Shown one piece after another: positions 18,498 to 28,083 of a stretch of 64,000 nt of DNA. Location of the stretch: NCBI GenBank assembly GCA_947165485.1, contig CAMVAP010000006.1, positions 24,343-88,342 on the forward strand, read 5' to 3'. How positions within the stretch are numbered: position 1 is the first letter of the stretch; each line of letters starts with the position of its first letter. Origin of the DNA: an uncultured Prevotellaceae bacterium. Lineage in GTDB: Bacteria > Bacteroidota > Bacteroidia > Bacteroidales > Muribaculaceae. The notes beneath the pieces are model-generated. The model was not told the DNA's origin, ran no database searches, and saw nothing but the letters and a program-made list of their open reading frames with translations. The translations under genes were made by a program, and so were the position numbers.

Positions 18498-20422
18498 TTG
18501 GTTGACGACAGTGCGAGCCTAAAGCCTACCAGGTTGCCGCCTTCAAAGGGTAAAGTGTAGGTGTACCTGCGCATCGCGCAACTGCAATAACTGGCGTTGT
18601 CATCAAAGCAGCCACCCCTCAAGACTCGTTGTGTGCCCGTGGCAGGCCCCGTGGGGTTGGTCTGCGGCTCGGGGCTATAACCTCCATACCAGTCCTGGCA
18701 CAGTTCCCTCACGTTACCACTCATGTCATAGAGCCCCAACTCGTTAGGAAGCAGCAAGCCGACAGCTTGAGGCCCAAACAGGTGTCCCTGCTGGGCGATG
18801 CCCGCATTGCTATGATACCAAGCGACTTCCTCGATATAACGACTGCCGGAATAGCGGTAATGCCTGCTGCGGTTGCCACCACGAGCGGCAAATTCCCATT
18901 CGGCCTCGGTGGGCAAGCGGAAGGTAAGCCCCGTCAACTCATTCAGCCTGGCAATAAATTCCTGACACTCGTCCCACGACATATTCTCGACCGGACCTTG
19001 TGGATCGATAAAACTGGTGAAATCTCCACCGCTGGGATTATAGCCCATGATAGCCGTCCACAGTTCCTGGGTCACTTCGGTTTGGCCGATGCAATAGCTC
19101 GACAATGTCACTTCATGAACCAGACAACGGTCGTCATCGTCACCGAAACTCAGCCCTTGCTCATCGGTATTGCCCATCATGAAGGTGCCCCCCTCGACAG
19201 GCATCATCTTGAAGGCCACACCGGCAACGTTATACTCCATGCCAACCCTCACGAGCACCTGGGCCTGCAAGTCGCTCTGGTCATCGGTAATAGTGATTGT
19301 CGCGGTTCCTGCTCCTGTAGCCCTGATATATAGGGTTGCACCCATCATTGAAGGCCTCACAACTTCATGATCAGAGCTGGTAGCCTGATAGGAGCCCTTG
19401 CCGTTACTGATGGACACCGTCGCGACATCGCCCACCAGCATCTCCACGTTATCCTCGCTCACGCCCAGCGCCACGGGTCTGCGGTCTTGCAGCGCCAGCC
19501 TCATGCCGTTGTAGCCATAACAGATGTTTGTTTCCTCATAACGCCGGGCCGTCACACGGCAGTCGGTGGCCGCATGAACCCGACTGCCGCCCCTGAAGAC
19601 ACGGAAGTCACTACCCTCATTCATATAGACAGGATCCACCTGTGGTGTACTGGGGTATCGGGCATGGCTGCCCATGCACCACTCGGCAACATTGCCACTC
19701 ATGTCGTAGAGGCCCAACTCATTGGGTTGCTTGGTAGCGACCTCTAGCGTCCAACTCACATCACTGGAACAGTTGTCCCTGTACCATGCCACCTCATTGA
19801 TGTCGTCACTGCCGGCATAGGTATAGCCCTTGCTCTCCTTGCCGCCACGTGCCGCATATTCCCATTGCGCCTCGGTGGGCAGCGAGAAACGATAGCCCGT
19901 GAGCACGTTGATGCGATCAATAAATTCCAGGCTTTCATCCCACAGCAGGTCATCAACGGGCAACTTGTAGCCCTTATAGAAACTGCGGTTGATACCCATG
20001 GCGGCGACCCACACGGCTTGTGTCACCTCGGTTTCTCCTATATAATAAGATGACAAAGTGACCTCATGGGTCGGCATTTCGTCGCTTTTCCCGCTATTGT
20101 TGCCCATGGTGAATGTTCCACCATCCACCTTCACCATCTTGAAAGAGGAATTTCCAACTTTAAACGTGAGCGTTTCATGGTAATGTTCCCCGCTCAGGAT
20201 CACATCAATCAATGTGTTGATGTCGGCAATATTGACCTCACCATCGACGTTCACGTCAGCCGCAGAATCTTCGGTCGCGTCAAATATGGCATCGATAACC
20301 GCATTGATGTCACCGATGTTGACCTCTCCATCACCGTTCACGTCATAACCTGCACCTGGCGCTGCCGCCATCTTAAAGACCAGTGAGCACAGGCCAAACA
20401 ATAGAAAAACCACTCGTTTCAT
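18494..20422 (-). CDS. Exported protein: dockerin repeat plus two FGE-sulfatase (SUMF1-like) domains
   Basis: 642 residues with a signal peptide (VVFLLFGLCSLVFKMAAAPG). Residues ~25-80 hold a dockerin-type pair of Ca-binding loops (DVNGDGEVNIGDIN, DVNVDGEVNIADIN). Two FGE-sulfatase domains follow (~90-310 and ~395-640), each beginning GGTF-x-MGN and containing LPTEA-x-WE-x-AARGG and YDMSGNV. A short Ig-like stretch (GVSEDNVEMLVGDVATVS) separates them. The cysteine pair needed for true formylglycine formation is not evident (RGGCFDDNASYC), so an enzymatic sulfatase-activating role is doubtful. It is the last of three leftward dockerin-bearing genes. Confidence 0.85.
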   Translation of the reverse strand: MKRVVFLLFGLCSLVFKMAAAPGAGYDVNGDGEVNIGDINAVIDAIFDATEDSAADVNVDGEVNIADINTLIDVILSGEHYHETLTFKVGNSSFKMVKVDGGTFTMGNNSGKSDEMPTHEVTLSSYYIGETEVTQAVWVAAMGINRSFYKGYKLPVDDLLWDESLEFIDRINVLTGYRFSLPTEAQWEYAARGGKESKGYTYAGSDDINEVAWYRDNCSSDVSWTLEVATKQPNELGLYDMSGNVAEWCMGSHARYPSTPQVDPVYMNEGSDFRVFRGGSRVHAATDCRVTARRYEETNICYGYNGMRLALQDRRPVALGVSEDNVEMLVGDVATVSISNGKGSYQATSSDHEVVRPSMMGATLYIRATGAGTATITITDDQSDLQAQVLVRVGMEYNVAGVAFKMMPVEGGTFMMGNTDEQGLSFGDDDDRCLVHEVTLSSYCIGQTEVTQELWTAIMGYNPSGGDFTSFIDPQGPVENMSWDECQEFIARLNELTGLTFRLPTEAEWEFAARGGNRSRHYRYSGSRYIEEVAWYHSNAGIAQQGHLFGPQAVGLLLPNELGLYDMSGNVRELCQDWYGGYSPEPQTNPTGPATGTQRVLRGGCFDDNASYCSCAMRRYTYTLPFEGGNLVGFRLALSSTN

Positions 20423-20476
20423 GTTATTGTCATCTTAGTTCTCAGGCAACCATGTTTATCCCACCATCCCTCACAG

Positions 20477-23083
20477 TCATTGCTTGATGATGGCATTGAG
20501 GACGGCGTTTAAGTCAGCGATGTTGATCTCACCGTCACCGTTCACGTCGGCCACGTTGGTCACGCCATCACCAGGCACACGGGAATGACCACCGCTACCG
20601 GGCCCATTAATGATGACATCTATCACATTGTTGGCATCGGCAATGCTGATCTCGCCATCGCCATTCACATCGGGCAAATCGGTTGACACATCCCCGAGAA
20701 TCTGGGAGAAGTCCTTCCAATAATCTGCCGCTTGATAGGCTCCAACAGATTCGGGCAAGACATGCAGCGTCGCCTGGGCGTAATCCTCCATTCTGTTAAA
20801 AAGGGCACCACTGCAAGCGGGAGGGGTGTTGGCTAGACTGGTCACGCTGGTCAGCTGTCGGCACTCATTAAATACTGACCGCCCCATGCTGGTGACCCCA
20901 CTGCCGATCCTGGCACTGGCAAGACGACTGCACCCCTGGAAAGCCCCGTCACCGATGGTGGTGACCGATTTAGGGATAGAGATCGCCTCTAGACCTGTAC
21001 AGGAGCTGAACGAATAATTGCCTATTGTGGTGAGCGCATTGGAAAGCGCTACGCTCTTAAGCGCTGAACAGCAAGCAAAAGCGCTGGCACCGATCGTTTC
21101 CACCGAATTGGGGAGCGTGATTTCGGTCAACCCTGTGCAGACACTGAAGGCCGATGCTTCAATTTTCCTGAGCGAGTTGGGAAACACCACATCGGTCAAT
21201 CCCTTGCATCTAGTGAATGCCTCCATGCCGATAGAGTTCACCGAGTTACCAATGACCAAACTCGTTATTTTCTCACATTCGGCAAACGCGTCATTGCCTA
21301 TCGACGTCACTGAATTGGGAATGGTTACACTCGTCAACTTGGTGTTGCCCTTTGCGATAACTTTAGGAATGCGCTGCACATGCTCACCAAACACTATTGA
21401 CGGGCACTCCCCAAATAGAGCGTAAACTCCTGTATGCTGGCAATCAACGGCATTGAAGAACACAGTCTCAAGGTGTGAACACCATGAAAACGCATAATCG
21501 TGTATCACGGTTACCGATTCAGGAATTGTTATACTTGTCAAGCCGTCGCAGGCATAGAAGGCAAAACTACCGATGCTGGTGAGCGAGTTTGGGAGAGTGA
21601 TTTGTTTCAGACCCGAGCAAATCGAAAAGGCATAAGATCCGATAGATGTCAGTCCTTCAGGGAGCGTGATCTGGGTCAGCCCTTTACAACTACTGAAGGC
21701 ATTACCGCCAATGGTGGTCACCGTAGCGGGAAGCGTAATACTAGTCACATTGACACAGGTGCTAAAAGCATTATCGCCGATAGCAACGACAGGATACGTC
21801 ACGCCATCATGGGCAACTTGGGCAGGAATCACGATGTCACCCATGTAGCTGTTGGGGTAGCCATTGTGAGTGACAATGGCTTGGTCTTCCACTACATTAT
21901 AATATATGCCATCGACCTTGAAGTCATAGCCGTAACCATCGGTGACTTCCGAGCTATCGATGGTTGCGTCACCAACGATTTGAGAAAAATCTTTCCACCA
22001 CATGGCCGCTTGATAGGCAGCGACGGTCTCGGGCAGGACATGGAGCGTTGCACGGGCATAATCACCCAAGCCGTCAAGCAAACCACTATCATTAAAAGCA
22101 GGCGGTCTAACCGATAAACAAGTCACTTTGACCAGTTGTGGACAGCTATGAAAAATCGTATTACCGATTGAGTTGACACCACAGCCCAGGGTTACGCTGT
22201 CGAGCTTAGCGCATTGCTCAAAGGCGTAATCACCGATATAAGAAACCGAGTTGGAAAGGACTAAGTTGGTCAATCCAGTGCAGCCCTTGAAGGCACAAAC
22301 GCCTATATCAGTAACCGAGTTGCCCATCACAATATATTCAAGCCCCGAACAGCCACTAAACGCATAACTCTGGATGGTAGTCACTGCATCGGGAATCACC
22401 AGGCTGGTCAGGCTCTTGCAGTCGCTGAAAGCGCTGCCACCAATGCTGATGAGCGACTCGGGGAGTATCACATCGGTCAGACTTGTGCACCTCTCGAACG
22501 CAAGACCTCCGATAGAGGTCACCGAATTGGAAAACGTCACATGCTTCAACTGCGCTTGACGATAGGCCAGATATTCTGGAACCACCTGCACACGGTCGCC
22601 AAAGACGATTGATTCCAACGGGCAGTCTTTAAACACCTGGTACATTGACGGGCTTGTGCAATTAACGGCGTTGAAGTACAGGTCCTTGATGCCCGTGCAG
22701 CCCTCAAGAGCCTTCGGGTCTATGTGAGTAACCCCCTCGGGGATAGTCATGCTGGTCAAGCCAGTACAGTGGCTTAACGAATATGGACCTATAGATAAAA
22801 TCGATGCGGGGAGTGTGACACTTGCCAAATCGGTGCAGTTGTTGAAAGCGTAGGCTCCGATGATGGTGACGGGATAGGTCACGCCCTCATGGGTGACACT
22901 CTCGGGAATCACGACATCTCCGCTATAGTAGCTGGAGGATTCATTACTAGTAACGACGGCTTGCCTATTCTCAATATTGTAATAGATGCCATCGGCCTCA
23001 AAGTCATAGCCCATGGCCGTCACTGGTGACAACAGTAGCATTGCCAGCAGCATGATTGGGTTGAATAGTGATATCTGTTTCAT
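20477..23083 (-). CDS. BspA-like leucine-rich-repeat protein with C-terminal dockerin
   Basis: 868 residues from the ATG at 23083; an in-frame TTG 12 bases upstream is less likely. A signal peptide (NPIMLLAMLLLSPVTAMG) is followed by two similar blocks, each opening with YDF-x-x-DGIYYN and VxYPV and continuing as LRR_5 repeats (SIG-x-x-AF-x-x-C-x-x-LT-x-x-x-LP). The C-terminus carries two dockerin-like loops (DVNGDGEISIADANN, DVNGDGEINIADLN). BspA-type proteins are surface adhesins in oral and gut bacteria. The two blocks show internal gene duplication. Ligand unknown. Confidence 0.88.
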   Translation of the reverse strand: MKQISLFNPIMLLAMLLLSPVTAMGYDFEADGIYYNIENRQAVVTSNESSSYYSGDVVIPESVTHEGVTYPVTIIGAYAFNNCTDLASVTLPASILSIGPYSLSHCTGLTSMTIPEGVTHIDPKALEGCTGIKDLYFNAVNCTSPSMYQVFKDCPLESIVFGDRVQVVPEYLAYRQAQLKHVTFSNSVTSIGGLAFERCTSLTDVILPESLISIGGSAFSDCKSLTSLVIPDAVTTIQSYAFSGCSGLEYIVMGNSVTDIGVCAFKGCTGLTNLVLSNSVSYIGDYAFEQCAKLDSVTLGCGVNSIGNTIFHSCPQLVKVTCLSVRPPAFNDSGLLDGLGDYARATLHVLPETVAAYQAAMWWKDFSQIVGDATIDSSEVTDGYGYDFKVDGIYYNVVEDQAIVTHNGYPNSYMGDIVIPAQVAHDGVTYPVVAIGDNAFSTCVNVTSITLPATVTTIGGNAFSSCKGLTQITLPEGLTSIGSYAFSICSGLKQITLPNSLTSIGSFAFYACDGLTSITIPESVTVIHDYAFSWCSHLETVFFNAVDCQHTGVYALFGECPSIVFGEHVQRIPKVIAKGNTKLTSVTIPNSVTSIGNDAFAECEKITSLVIGNSVNSIGMEAFTRCKGLTDVVFPNSLRKIEASAFSVCTGLTEITLPNSVETIGASAFACCSALKSVALSNALTTIGNYSFSSCTGLEAISIPKSVTTIGDGAFQGCSRLASARIGSGVTSMGRSVFNECRQLTSVTSLANTPPACSGALFNRMEDYAQATLHVLPESVGAYQAADYWKDFSQILGDVSTDLPDVNGDGEISIADANNVIDVIINGPGSGGHSRVPGDGVTNVADVNGDGEINIADLNAVLNAIIKQ

Positions 23084-23113
23084 GATCCTGATCAAGATGA
23101 GAGGTTACTATAA

Positions 23114-23980
23114 TTAGTGTTGGTTGATGATGGCATCGAGGATGGCGTTGATGTCGGCGATGTTGATCTCGCCGTCACTGTTCACGTCGGCCACATCGAG
23201 CAGACTTTCTCCACTGGGCAAACGGGAATGGCCGCCACTGCCCGGGCCATGCACGATGACCTCGATCACATTGTTGGCATCGGCTATATTGATCTCGCCG
23301 TCACCATTCACATCCTCGGGGACCGGAACCGGTATATCTCCAATGATTTGGAAGAAGTCGGACCAAACGGAAGCCGCCAGATAATCGGCCTCATATCCCT
23401 CCATGACATGCAGCTTGGCATGGTAATACATCGTGTAGTTGTTAAACAAGCCATAATTATCCACCACAGGGGGCGTGGCTGCGAGACATGTCACACTGGT
23501 CACTCGGCTACATCCATCCAGTATTGAGTGACCGATGGTCTTGACCCCGCGGCCAAAGGTGACACTGAGCAGATGGCTGCAACCCATAAACGCCCATTCC
23601 TCGATGGTGGAGACCGAGTGGGGAATCGTAACACTTGACAGACCAGAGCAACCATTAAACGCCTGCTGGCCGATGGTGGTTATCGAGCCAGGCATGGAGA
23701 TGCTGGTCAACCCTGCACAACCACTGAACGCATGAGCGCCAATGGCTGTAACCGGATAGGTGATACTGTCATGGGCCACTTCGCTGGGGATTACCACCTC
23801 GCCGTTATAACCGCCAGGAATCCCGGTACCATCACTAGCTGTACCGGGTTTGGTGACAATGGCCTGGCCGTTTTTCACATTATAAAAAATGCCATCGACC
23901 ATGAAGTCATATCCCATGGCAGCAGTCGGCACCAACTGCAGCAGGGCGAGCAAAGCCAGATGTAACAAAGTCTGTTTCAT
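23114..23980 (-). CDS. Short BspA-like LRR protein with C-terminal dockerin
   Basis: 288 residues. Signal peptide (LALLALLQLVPTAAMG), the same YDFMVDGIFYN opening as its neighbour, about four LRR_5 units, then a linker and two dockerin loops (DVNGDGEINIADANN, DVNSDGEINIADIN) separated by a GPGSGGHSR insert that is also present in the 868-residue protein. It looks like a one-block version of that neighbour, 30 bases away, and is the first gene of the leftward set. Confidence 0.88.
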   Translation of the reverse strand: MKQTLLHLALLALLQLVPTAAMGYDFMVDGIFYNVKNGQAIVTKPGTASDGTGIPGGYNGEVVIPSEVAHDSITYPVTAIGAHAFSGCAGLTSISMPGSITTIGQQAFNGCSGLSSVTIPHSVSTIEEWAFMGCSHLLSVTFGRGVKTIGHSILDGCSRVTSVTCLAATPPVVDNYGLFNNYTMYYHAKLHVMEGYEADYLAASVWSDFFQIIGDIPVPVPEDVNGDGEINIADANNVIEVIVHGPGSGGHSRLPSGESLLDVADVNSDGEINIADINAILDAIINQH

Positions 23981-24091
23981 ATTGATTTTGAGATTTCAAT
24001 ATCCGCAACAAAAATAATATACCCTGCACCAGTCCACAATACCCAAATGGGTGTTTCTTGTAACGAGGGTGACATTGGGATTTCGCACTTG

Positions 24092-24121
24092 CAAAGTTAC
24101 TGAGAATAATTGGATTTCCAA
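24092..24121 (-). promoter_or_regulatory. Promoter of the dockerin-protein set
   Basis: On the minus strand TTG (forward CAA, 24119-24121), 19 bases, then TAACTTTG (forward CAAAGTTA, 24092-24099). Spacing is canonical; the leader to 23980 would be about 105 nt. Confidence 0.75.
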
Positions 24122-24251
24122 TGGGTTAACAGCATCATTCTGACTTCATTTTAGACTTTCTAAAATGTTAAATATCAATCTATTATAAAACAAAAAGTTC
24201 ATTTTGGGATAATCTTGCAGAATATGGCTCAAAATATTGGAGAAAAAGTCT

Positions 24252-24259
24252 TACTTTTG
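24252..24259 (+). promoter_or_regulatory. -7 promoter element of the TPR regulator
   Basis: TACTTTTG matches TAnnTTTG and lies within codons that a start at 24237 would use, which favours the ATG at 24288. Confidence 0.65.
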
Positions 24260-24287
24260 CGACACCATAAACCAACAAACCCTAGAA

Positions 24288-26075
24288 ATGAAACCGAGAA
24301 ATCTTATTTTCACACTCGCAGTTTTCACCCTGGCCCTGACATGCTGCAACGGTGGCCATGACACTGCCGCGATGCGAGAGTTGGCCAGCATCGATTCGGC
24401 ACTGACCATCGCGCGACAATATGAAAGCGCCCAGCAACGCCTGGACTCCATGCGCCCCGCCTCGTTTTCCAAGGCCGAGCGTGCCTACTATAACCTGCTC
24501 ATTACCCAAGCCCACTACAAGAACTACATCGACGACACGACCGATGCAGTGATCAATGAGGCCGTCAATTACTACAAGAATCATGGCGATGAGCCCGAGA
24601 AACTCACCCGCTCACTGCTTTACCAGGGTTGCGTCTATGAAATCCTGGGTGATGCCGAAAAAGCGATAGCGTCCTACAAGGATGCCGAGAACGTGGCCGA
24701 GGATGATGACATGGAAAACAAGGCCTACGCCAAACTAAGGCTTGCTACCCTCTATGCCGACAATTCCAACTATGCTGGCCTGAAAATCAAGAAATACAAG
24801 GAGGCCCTCGACCTGTACCGTCGATTGGGAGACAAACATTACCAGATCGTGTGTCTTACCGACATTGGCGGCTTTTATCGCAACGATACCACCAGCAGCG
24901 ACAGCGCCCTGTATTACATCAATCGAGCGATAGAATTGTCACAGGCCCAGCACGAGAATTGGTTCCTGTTCCAGAACCTGTATTATCGCGCCGAGATGTA
25001 CTGCCTGCTCACCAGGGAGTACAACAAGGCCCGAGTGGATATTCTCAAGGCGCTGGAAGCCGGCAAGGGCGAGATTGACCATCCCCGGGCACACTATATA
25101 GCCGCCGAGACTTACCTGAACTTGGGCCGCCGCGACTCAGCACTGTACTATCTGAACCATGCGCCCGCCAGCGGCAGGATGAGTAAAAGCGTCAGTGACA
25201 AGGTGATGTATTACCGCATCCTGAGCGAGATTGGCAAGGCAGACAAGGATTGGGACACATACACCACCAACTTTGAACGAGCCAACGAGATGGCCGACTC
25301 TATATTATTAGATAATGTGAATAAGAATTATCTGGAAGTAGAGAAGAAATATGACCTCCAGCTCGAAGAGCTCAAGAAGGTGAAAAGTGAGTCACGCATG
25401 AGAGGCGCCATCATGCTAGCGGCACTGCTGGCCTTGCTGGCGCTAGGGCTGACGTTCCTGGCATGGCGTTACCGCAGCCGCCTGAGGCAAAAGACGACCG
25501 AATATGAGCTGCAACGGGCCGACCTTGACGCATCGCTGGCCAGCCTGCAACAGATGAGGACAACCATCGGCAACTATGAGCACCAACTCAAGGCCACGCA
25601 AGACGAGCTGCGAGGCAACGAGGTGCGCATGAGTGAGGAACTGGCCACCCTGGAAGAGAGAAAGCGCCAGAGCGACGAGATGCGCTCGATTCTTGACAAC
25701 CAGATTCAGGTGATTCACAAGCTCATGCAGCTGTCCTACGAGAACACCGAGGCCACCTTCATCCGCAAGTTCACCGAGGTGATGTCTCTCCCCAACGAGG
25801 GCGCTCTACCCACCGACTCCTACTGGAGCAACCTTTATACCCTGGCCAACGAGTTGCACAACAATGTGCTGGTCGAGGCTCAGCGCATCGCCGGTGGCAC
25901 ACTCAACGAGAGCGAAATCAACTTCCTAGCCCTGTATTGCTGCGGTTTCTCGCGGACGGTCATCATGATCTGCATGAAGTATAGTAGCCTGGGCACCGTC
26001 TCCAACAAGAAGATCCAGATTGCCAAGAAGCTGGGTGTCAACAACCTCGACGACTTTGCTAACAATTATAGATAG
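24288..26075 (+). CDS. Membrane-anchored TPR protein with LuxR-like C-terminal HTH
   Basis: 595 residues from the ATG at 24288. A signal/lipoprotein-like start (FTLALTCCNG) leads into ~330 residues of TPR-type helical repeats (LTRSLLYQGCVYEILGDAEKA, DSALYYLNHA), predicted periplasmic. One transmembrane helix follows (AIMLAALLALLALGLTFLAW, ~residues 376-396), then a long cytoplasmic coiled coil and a C-terminal domain with LNESEINFLALYCCGF and SSLGTVSNKKIQIAKKLGV, the pattern of LuxR-like HTHs fused to TPR proteins in Bacteroidales. It probably links an envelope signal to transcription. It is divergent from the dockerin-protein set and may regulate it. Confidence 0.8.
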   Translation: MKPRNLIFTLAVFTLALTCCNGGHDTAAMRELASIDSALTIARQYESAQQRLDSMRPASFSKAERAYYNLLITQAHYKNYIDDTTDAVINEAVNYYKNHGDEPEKLTRSLLYQGCVYEILGDAEKAIASYKDAENVAEDDDMENKAYAKLRLATLYADNSNYAGLKIKKYKEALDLYRRLGDKHYQIVCLTDIGGFYRNDTTSSDSALYYINRAIELSQAQHENWFLFQNLYYRAEMYCLLTREYNKARVDILKALEAGKGEIDHPRAHYIAAETYLNLGRRDSALYYLNHAPASGRMSKSVSDKVMYYRILSEIGKADKDWDTYTTNFERANEMADSILLDNVNKNYLEVEKKYDLQLEELKKVKSESRMRGAIMLAALLALLALGLTFLAWRYRSRLRQKTTEYELQRADLDASLASLQQMRTTIGNYEHQLKATQDELRGNEVRMSEELATLEERKRQSDEMRSILDNQIQVIHKLMQLSYENTEATFIRKFTEVMSLPNEGALPTDSYWSNLYTLANELHNNVLVEAQRIAGGTLNESEINFLALYCCGFSRTVIMICMKYSSLGTVSNKKIQIAKKLGVNNLDDFANNYR

Positions 26076-26160
26076 TTGATAGTTGTTAGTTGTTAGTTCT
26101 TAGTTGTTAGTTCTTAGTTGTTAGTTCTTAGTTGTTAGGTGTTAGGTGTTAGGTGTTGGC
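26076..26160. repeat. Heptad array, GTTGTTA/GTTCTTA/GGTGTTA type
   Basis: Roughly eleven 7-bp units run from the stop codon of the TPR gene almost to the end of the convergent NSS transporter gene: alternating GTTGTTA and GTTCTTA, then GGTGTTA. All are in one orientation here. Confidence 0.75.
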
Positions 26161-26181
26161 CTGGACCTGAAAACTGAAAAA

Positions 26182-27525
26182 CTAAATAATTCCTGTGAGA
26201 TAGAGGAAGATGAAAATGATACTCACGGGAGCCACATAGCGCAAACAGAAGACAAAGTAGGATTCTGACTTGCCCTTGAGACGACCACCGTTGGTCAACT
26301 GGTCGTGGAGCACCTTGCGATCCATGATCCAGCCCACATATACTGCAGTGAACACTCCACCCATGAGCATGAAGATGTTGCTGGCGGCATAGTCCATCGC
26401 GTCAAAGATGCTCTTGCCAAAGATCTTGACATCCTCAAGCACATTGAACGACAACGCGGCCACCACAGCCAGGGCAAAGGTAAACACGGCTGTCCATGCA
26501 ATGGCACGGGGACGCGACATCTTGCGCTCCTCGATCATAAAGGTGATGGGGATCTCGCTCAATGAGATCGTCGAGGTCAACGAGGCAAAGAACACCAGCA
26601 GGAAGAACAACAAGGCCCAGAAATATCCACCCGTCATCTGCTGGAAGATGCCTGGCAGCACCTCAAAGATGAGCCTTGGGCCAGCCGTCGGCTCTACACC
26701 AAAGGAGAATACAGCAGGGAAAATCATCACACCCGAGAGGATGGCTACCAGCGTGTCGAGCACACCCACCATCGTGGCGTCCTTGACCAGCGAAATGTCA
26801 TCCTTGAAATAGGAGCCGTAGGTCACCAGGCATGAGATACCGATGGAGAGAGACAAGAAGGCTTGCCCAAACGCATCCAGCACCCCTCGCAGGGTCAATT
26901 GGGAAAAGTCGGGATAGAAAAGGAATTTCAACCCCCTTGATACGCCAGGCAGGAACAACGCCTTGATACAGAAGATTATGAGAATGAGAAACAGCAACGG
27001 CATCATGATGCTGGACACACGTTCAATGCCCTTCTCGATGCCACGGCTCATCACCATAAAGTTAAACACCAGGAACAACACCGTCCACCCCACACAGCGC
27101 CATGGATTGGCCACCAGCGACGAGAACATATCGTTATACTCCTGGGCGCTGTGACCGCTCAATTGCCCCATCGCCGCCTGATACAGGTACTCGATGATCC
27201 AGCCGCACACCACGCTGTAAAAGCCGATGACCACAAAGCTGCCCAAGATGCAGACATAGGTAAACAAATAATACTTCTTGCCTGGAGATAACTGCTTGAG
27301 CGCAGCCTTCATATTGCTGTGGGTCGATCGACCGATCACAAACTCACTCAATATCACAGGAATACCCATCACCAGAATGCAACAGATGTACACCAGGATA
27401 AAGGCACCACCACCGTTTACTCCTGCCTCATAGGGGAAACGCCAGATGTTTCCCAGTCCCACAGCCGACCCTACCGCTGCCGCGATAGCGCCCATGCGTG
27501 TTGCAAATCCCACTCGTTTTGCCAT
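26182..27525 (-). CDS. Sodium-dependent transporter, NSS/SNF family
   Basis: 447 residues, inner membrane, about 11-12 helices. The N-terminus has the family hallmark: GFATRMGAIAAAVGSAVGLGNIWRFPY (read in parts), where unwound helix 1 supplies Na+ and substrate contacts. Later conserved pieces include GRSTHSN after helix 2 and the SLSIGISCLVTYGSY region of helix 6. The family imports amino acids or related amines with Na+; substrate cannot be assigned. A small membrane-protein gene lies 61 bases upstream on the same strand. Confidence 0.92.
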   Translation of the reverse strand: MAKRVGFATRMGAIAAAVGSAVGLGNIWRFPYEAGVNGGGAFILVYICCILVMGIPVILSEFVIGRSTHSNMKAALKQLSPGKKYYLFTYVCILGSFVVIGFYSVVCGWIIEYLYQAAMGQLSGHSAQEYNDMFSSLVANPWRCVGWTVLFLVFNFMVMSRGIEKGIERVSSIMMPLLFLILIIFCIKALFLPGVSRGLKFLFYPDFSQLTLRGVLDAFGQAFLSLSIGISCLVTYGSYFKDDISLVKDATMVGVLDTLVAILSGVMIFPAVFSFGVEPTAGPRLIFEVLPGIFQQMTGGYFWALLFFLLVFFASLTSTISLSEIPITFMIEERKMSRPRAIAWTAVFTFALAVVAALSFNVLEDVKIFGKSIFDAMDYAASNIFMLMGGVFTAVYVGWIMDRKVLHDQLTNGGRLKGKSESYFVFCLRYVAPVSIIFIFLYLTGII

Positions 27526-27586
27526 ATCTTTACAGTTTTCAGGTTAATATTATTTTTCTCAAGTATCGTCAAGACCATGCCTGATG

Positions 27587-27895
27587 TCAGAAACTGGGCA
27601 CTGGATCCACGCGCCTGGGCTGGGGAGAACTTCCTGACGACCGGGCGGGTTGCTTCTTCTTGCGCACCTTGCGCTTGGCGTGACGGGGCTTCTTGGGCAC
27701 CGCTGTGGTATCATCGACACGAGCCGAGTCAATCTCCGATTCAAACTGGATCAGGGCTGCCTCGTGAGCGTCGGTCGGCACCTCGGTTTTGCAAGAGCGC
27801 ACGGCAAGCGTGGATAACAGAATGACGGCAATAATGACAAGCAGCACTATAGTGCCGCGACGCTCGTGCCTTGTCATGTCAAAGAAATCCCTCAT
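27587..27895 (-). CDS. Small single-pass membrane protein
   Basis: 102 residues: MRDFFDMTRHERRG, a transmembrane helix (TIVLLVIIAVILLSTLAV) and a basic Lys/Arg-rich tail (KKPRHAKRKVRKKKQ). The N-terminus resembles the start of Bacteroidetes helix-hairpin-helix membrane proteins, but no such domain follows, so it may be a shortened relative. A minus-strand TACTTTTG element (forward 27930-27937) precedes it, supporting expression, possibly with the NSS gene. Confidence 0.6.
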   Translation of the reverse strand: MRDFFDMTRHERRGTIVLLVIIAVILLSTLAVRSCKTEVPTDAHEAALIQFESEIDSARVDDTTAVPKKPRHAKRKVRKKKQPARSSGSSPQPRRVDPVPSF

Positions 27896-27929
27896 TCCAT
27901 CAGAACAGTCTTTTCACAATACGTTGTCA

Positions 27930-27937
27930 CAAAAGTA
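27930..27937 (-). promoter_or_regulatory. -7 promoter element of small membrane protein
   Basis: Forward CAAAAGTA, minus-strand TACTTTTG, 34 bases before the ATG at 27895. It is divergent from the VanZ-like promoter. Confidence 0.6.
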
Positions 27938-28042
27938 CCCCATTTTCACGACACCAACAATCACCTTTCCCTTTTTTTAATAAAAAAAGTAGAATTCAAA
28001 TATTTTTTCGCCTAAAAACATCTTTCATCCATAAAAAATCAT

Positions 28043-28050
28043 TACTTTTG
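28043..28050 (+). promoter_or_regulatory. -7 promoter element of VanZ-like gene
   Basis: TACTTTTG, 33 bases before the ATG at 28084. Confidence 0.65.
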
Positions 28051-28083
28051 CAGGCTGAAATAAAAAAGATTTGAAACAATTAA

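Larger units (their letters stand above)
23981..24287. other. Divergent promoter region
   Basis: An AT-rich spacer holding the minus-strand promoter of the BspA-like set (24092-24121) and the plus-strand -7 element at 24252-24259. A small symmetric ACCCAAATGGGT lies at 24041-24052 in the minus-strand leader. No gene is seen. Confidence 0.6.

Noticed and set aside
20826..22117. Several plus-strand frames within the BspA-like gene
   Set aside because: They arise from the repetitive LRR coding sequence on the other strand and have no start signals.
24041..24052. ACCCAAATGGGT as an operator
   Set aside because: Too short and isolated to separate from chance in a 300-base spacer.
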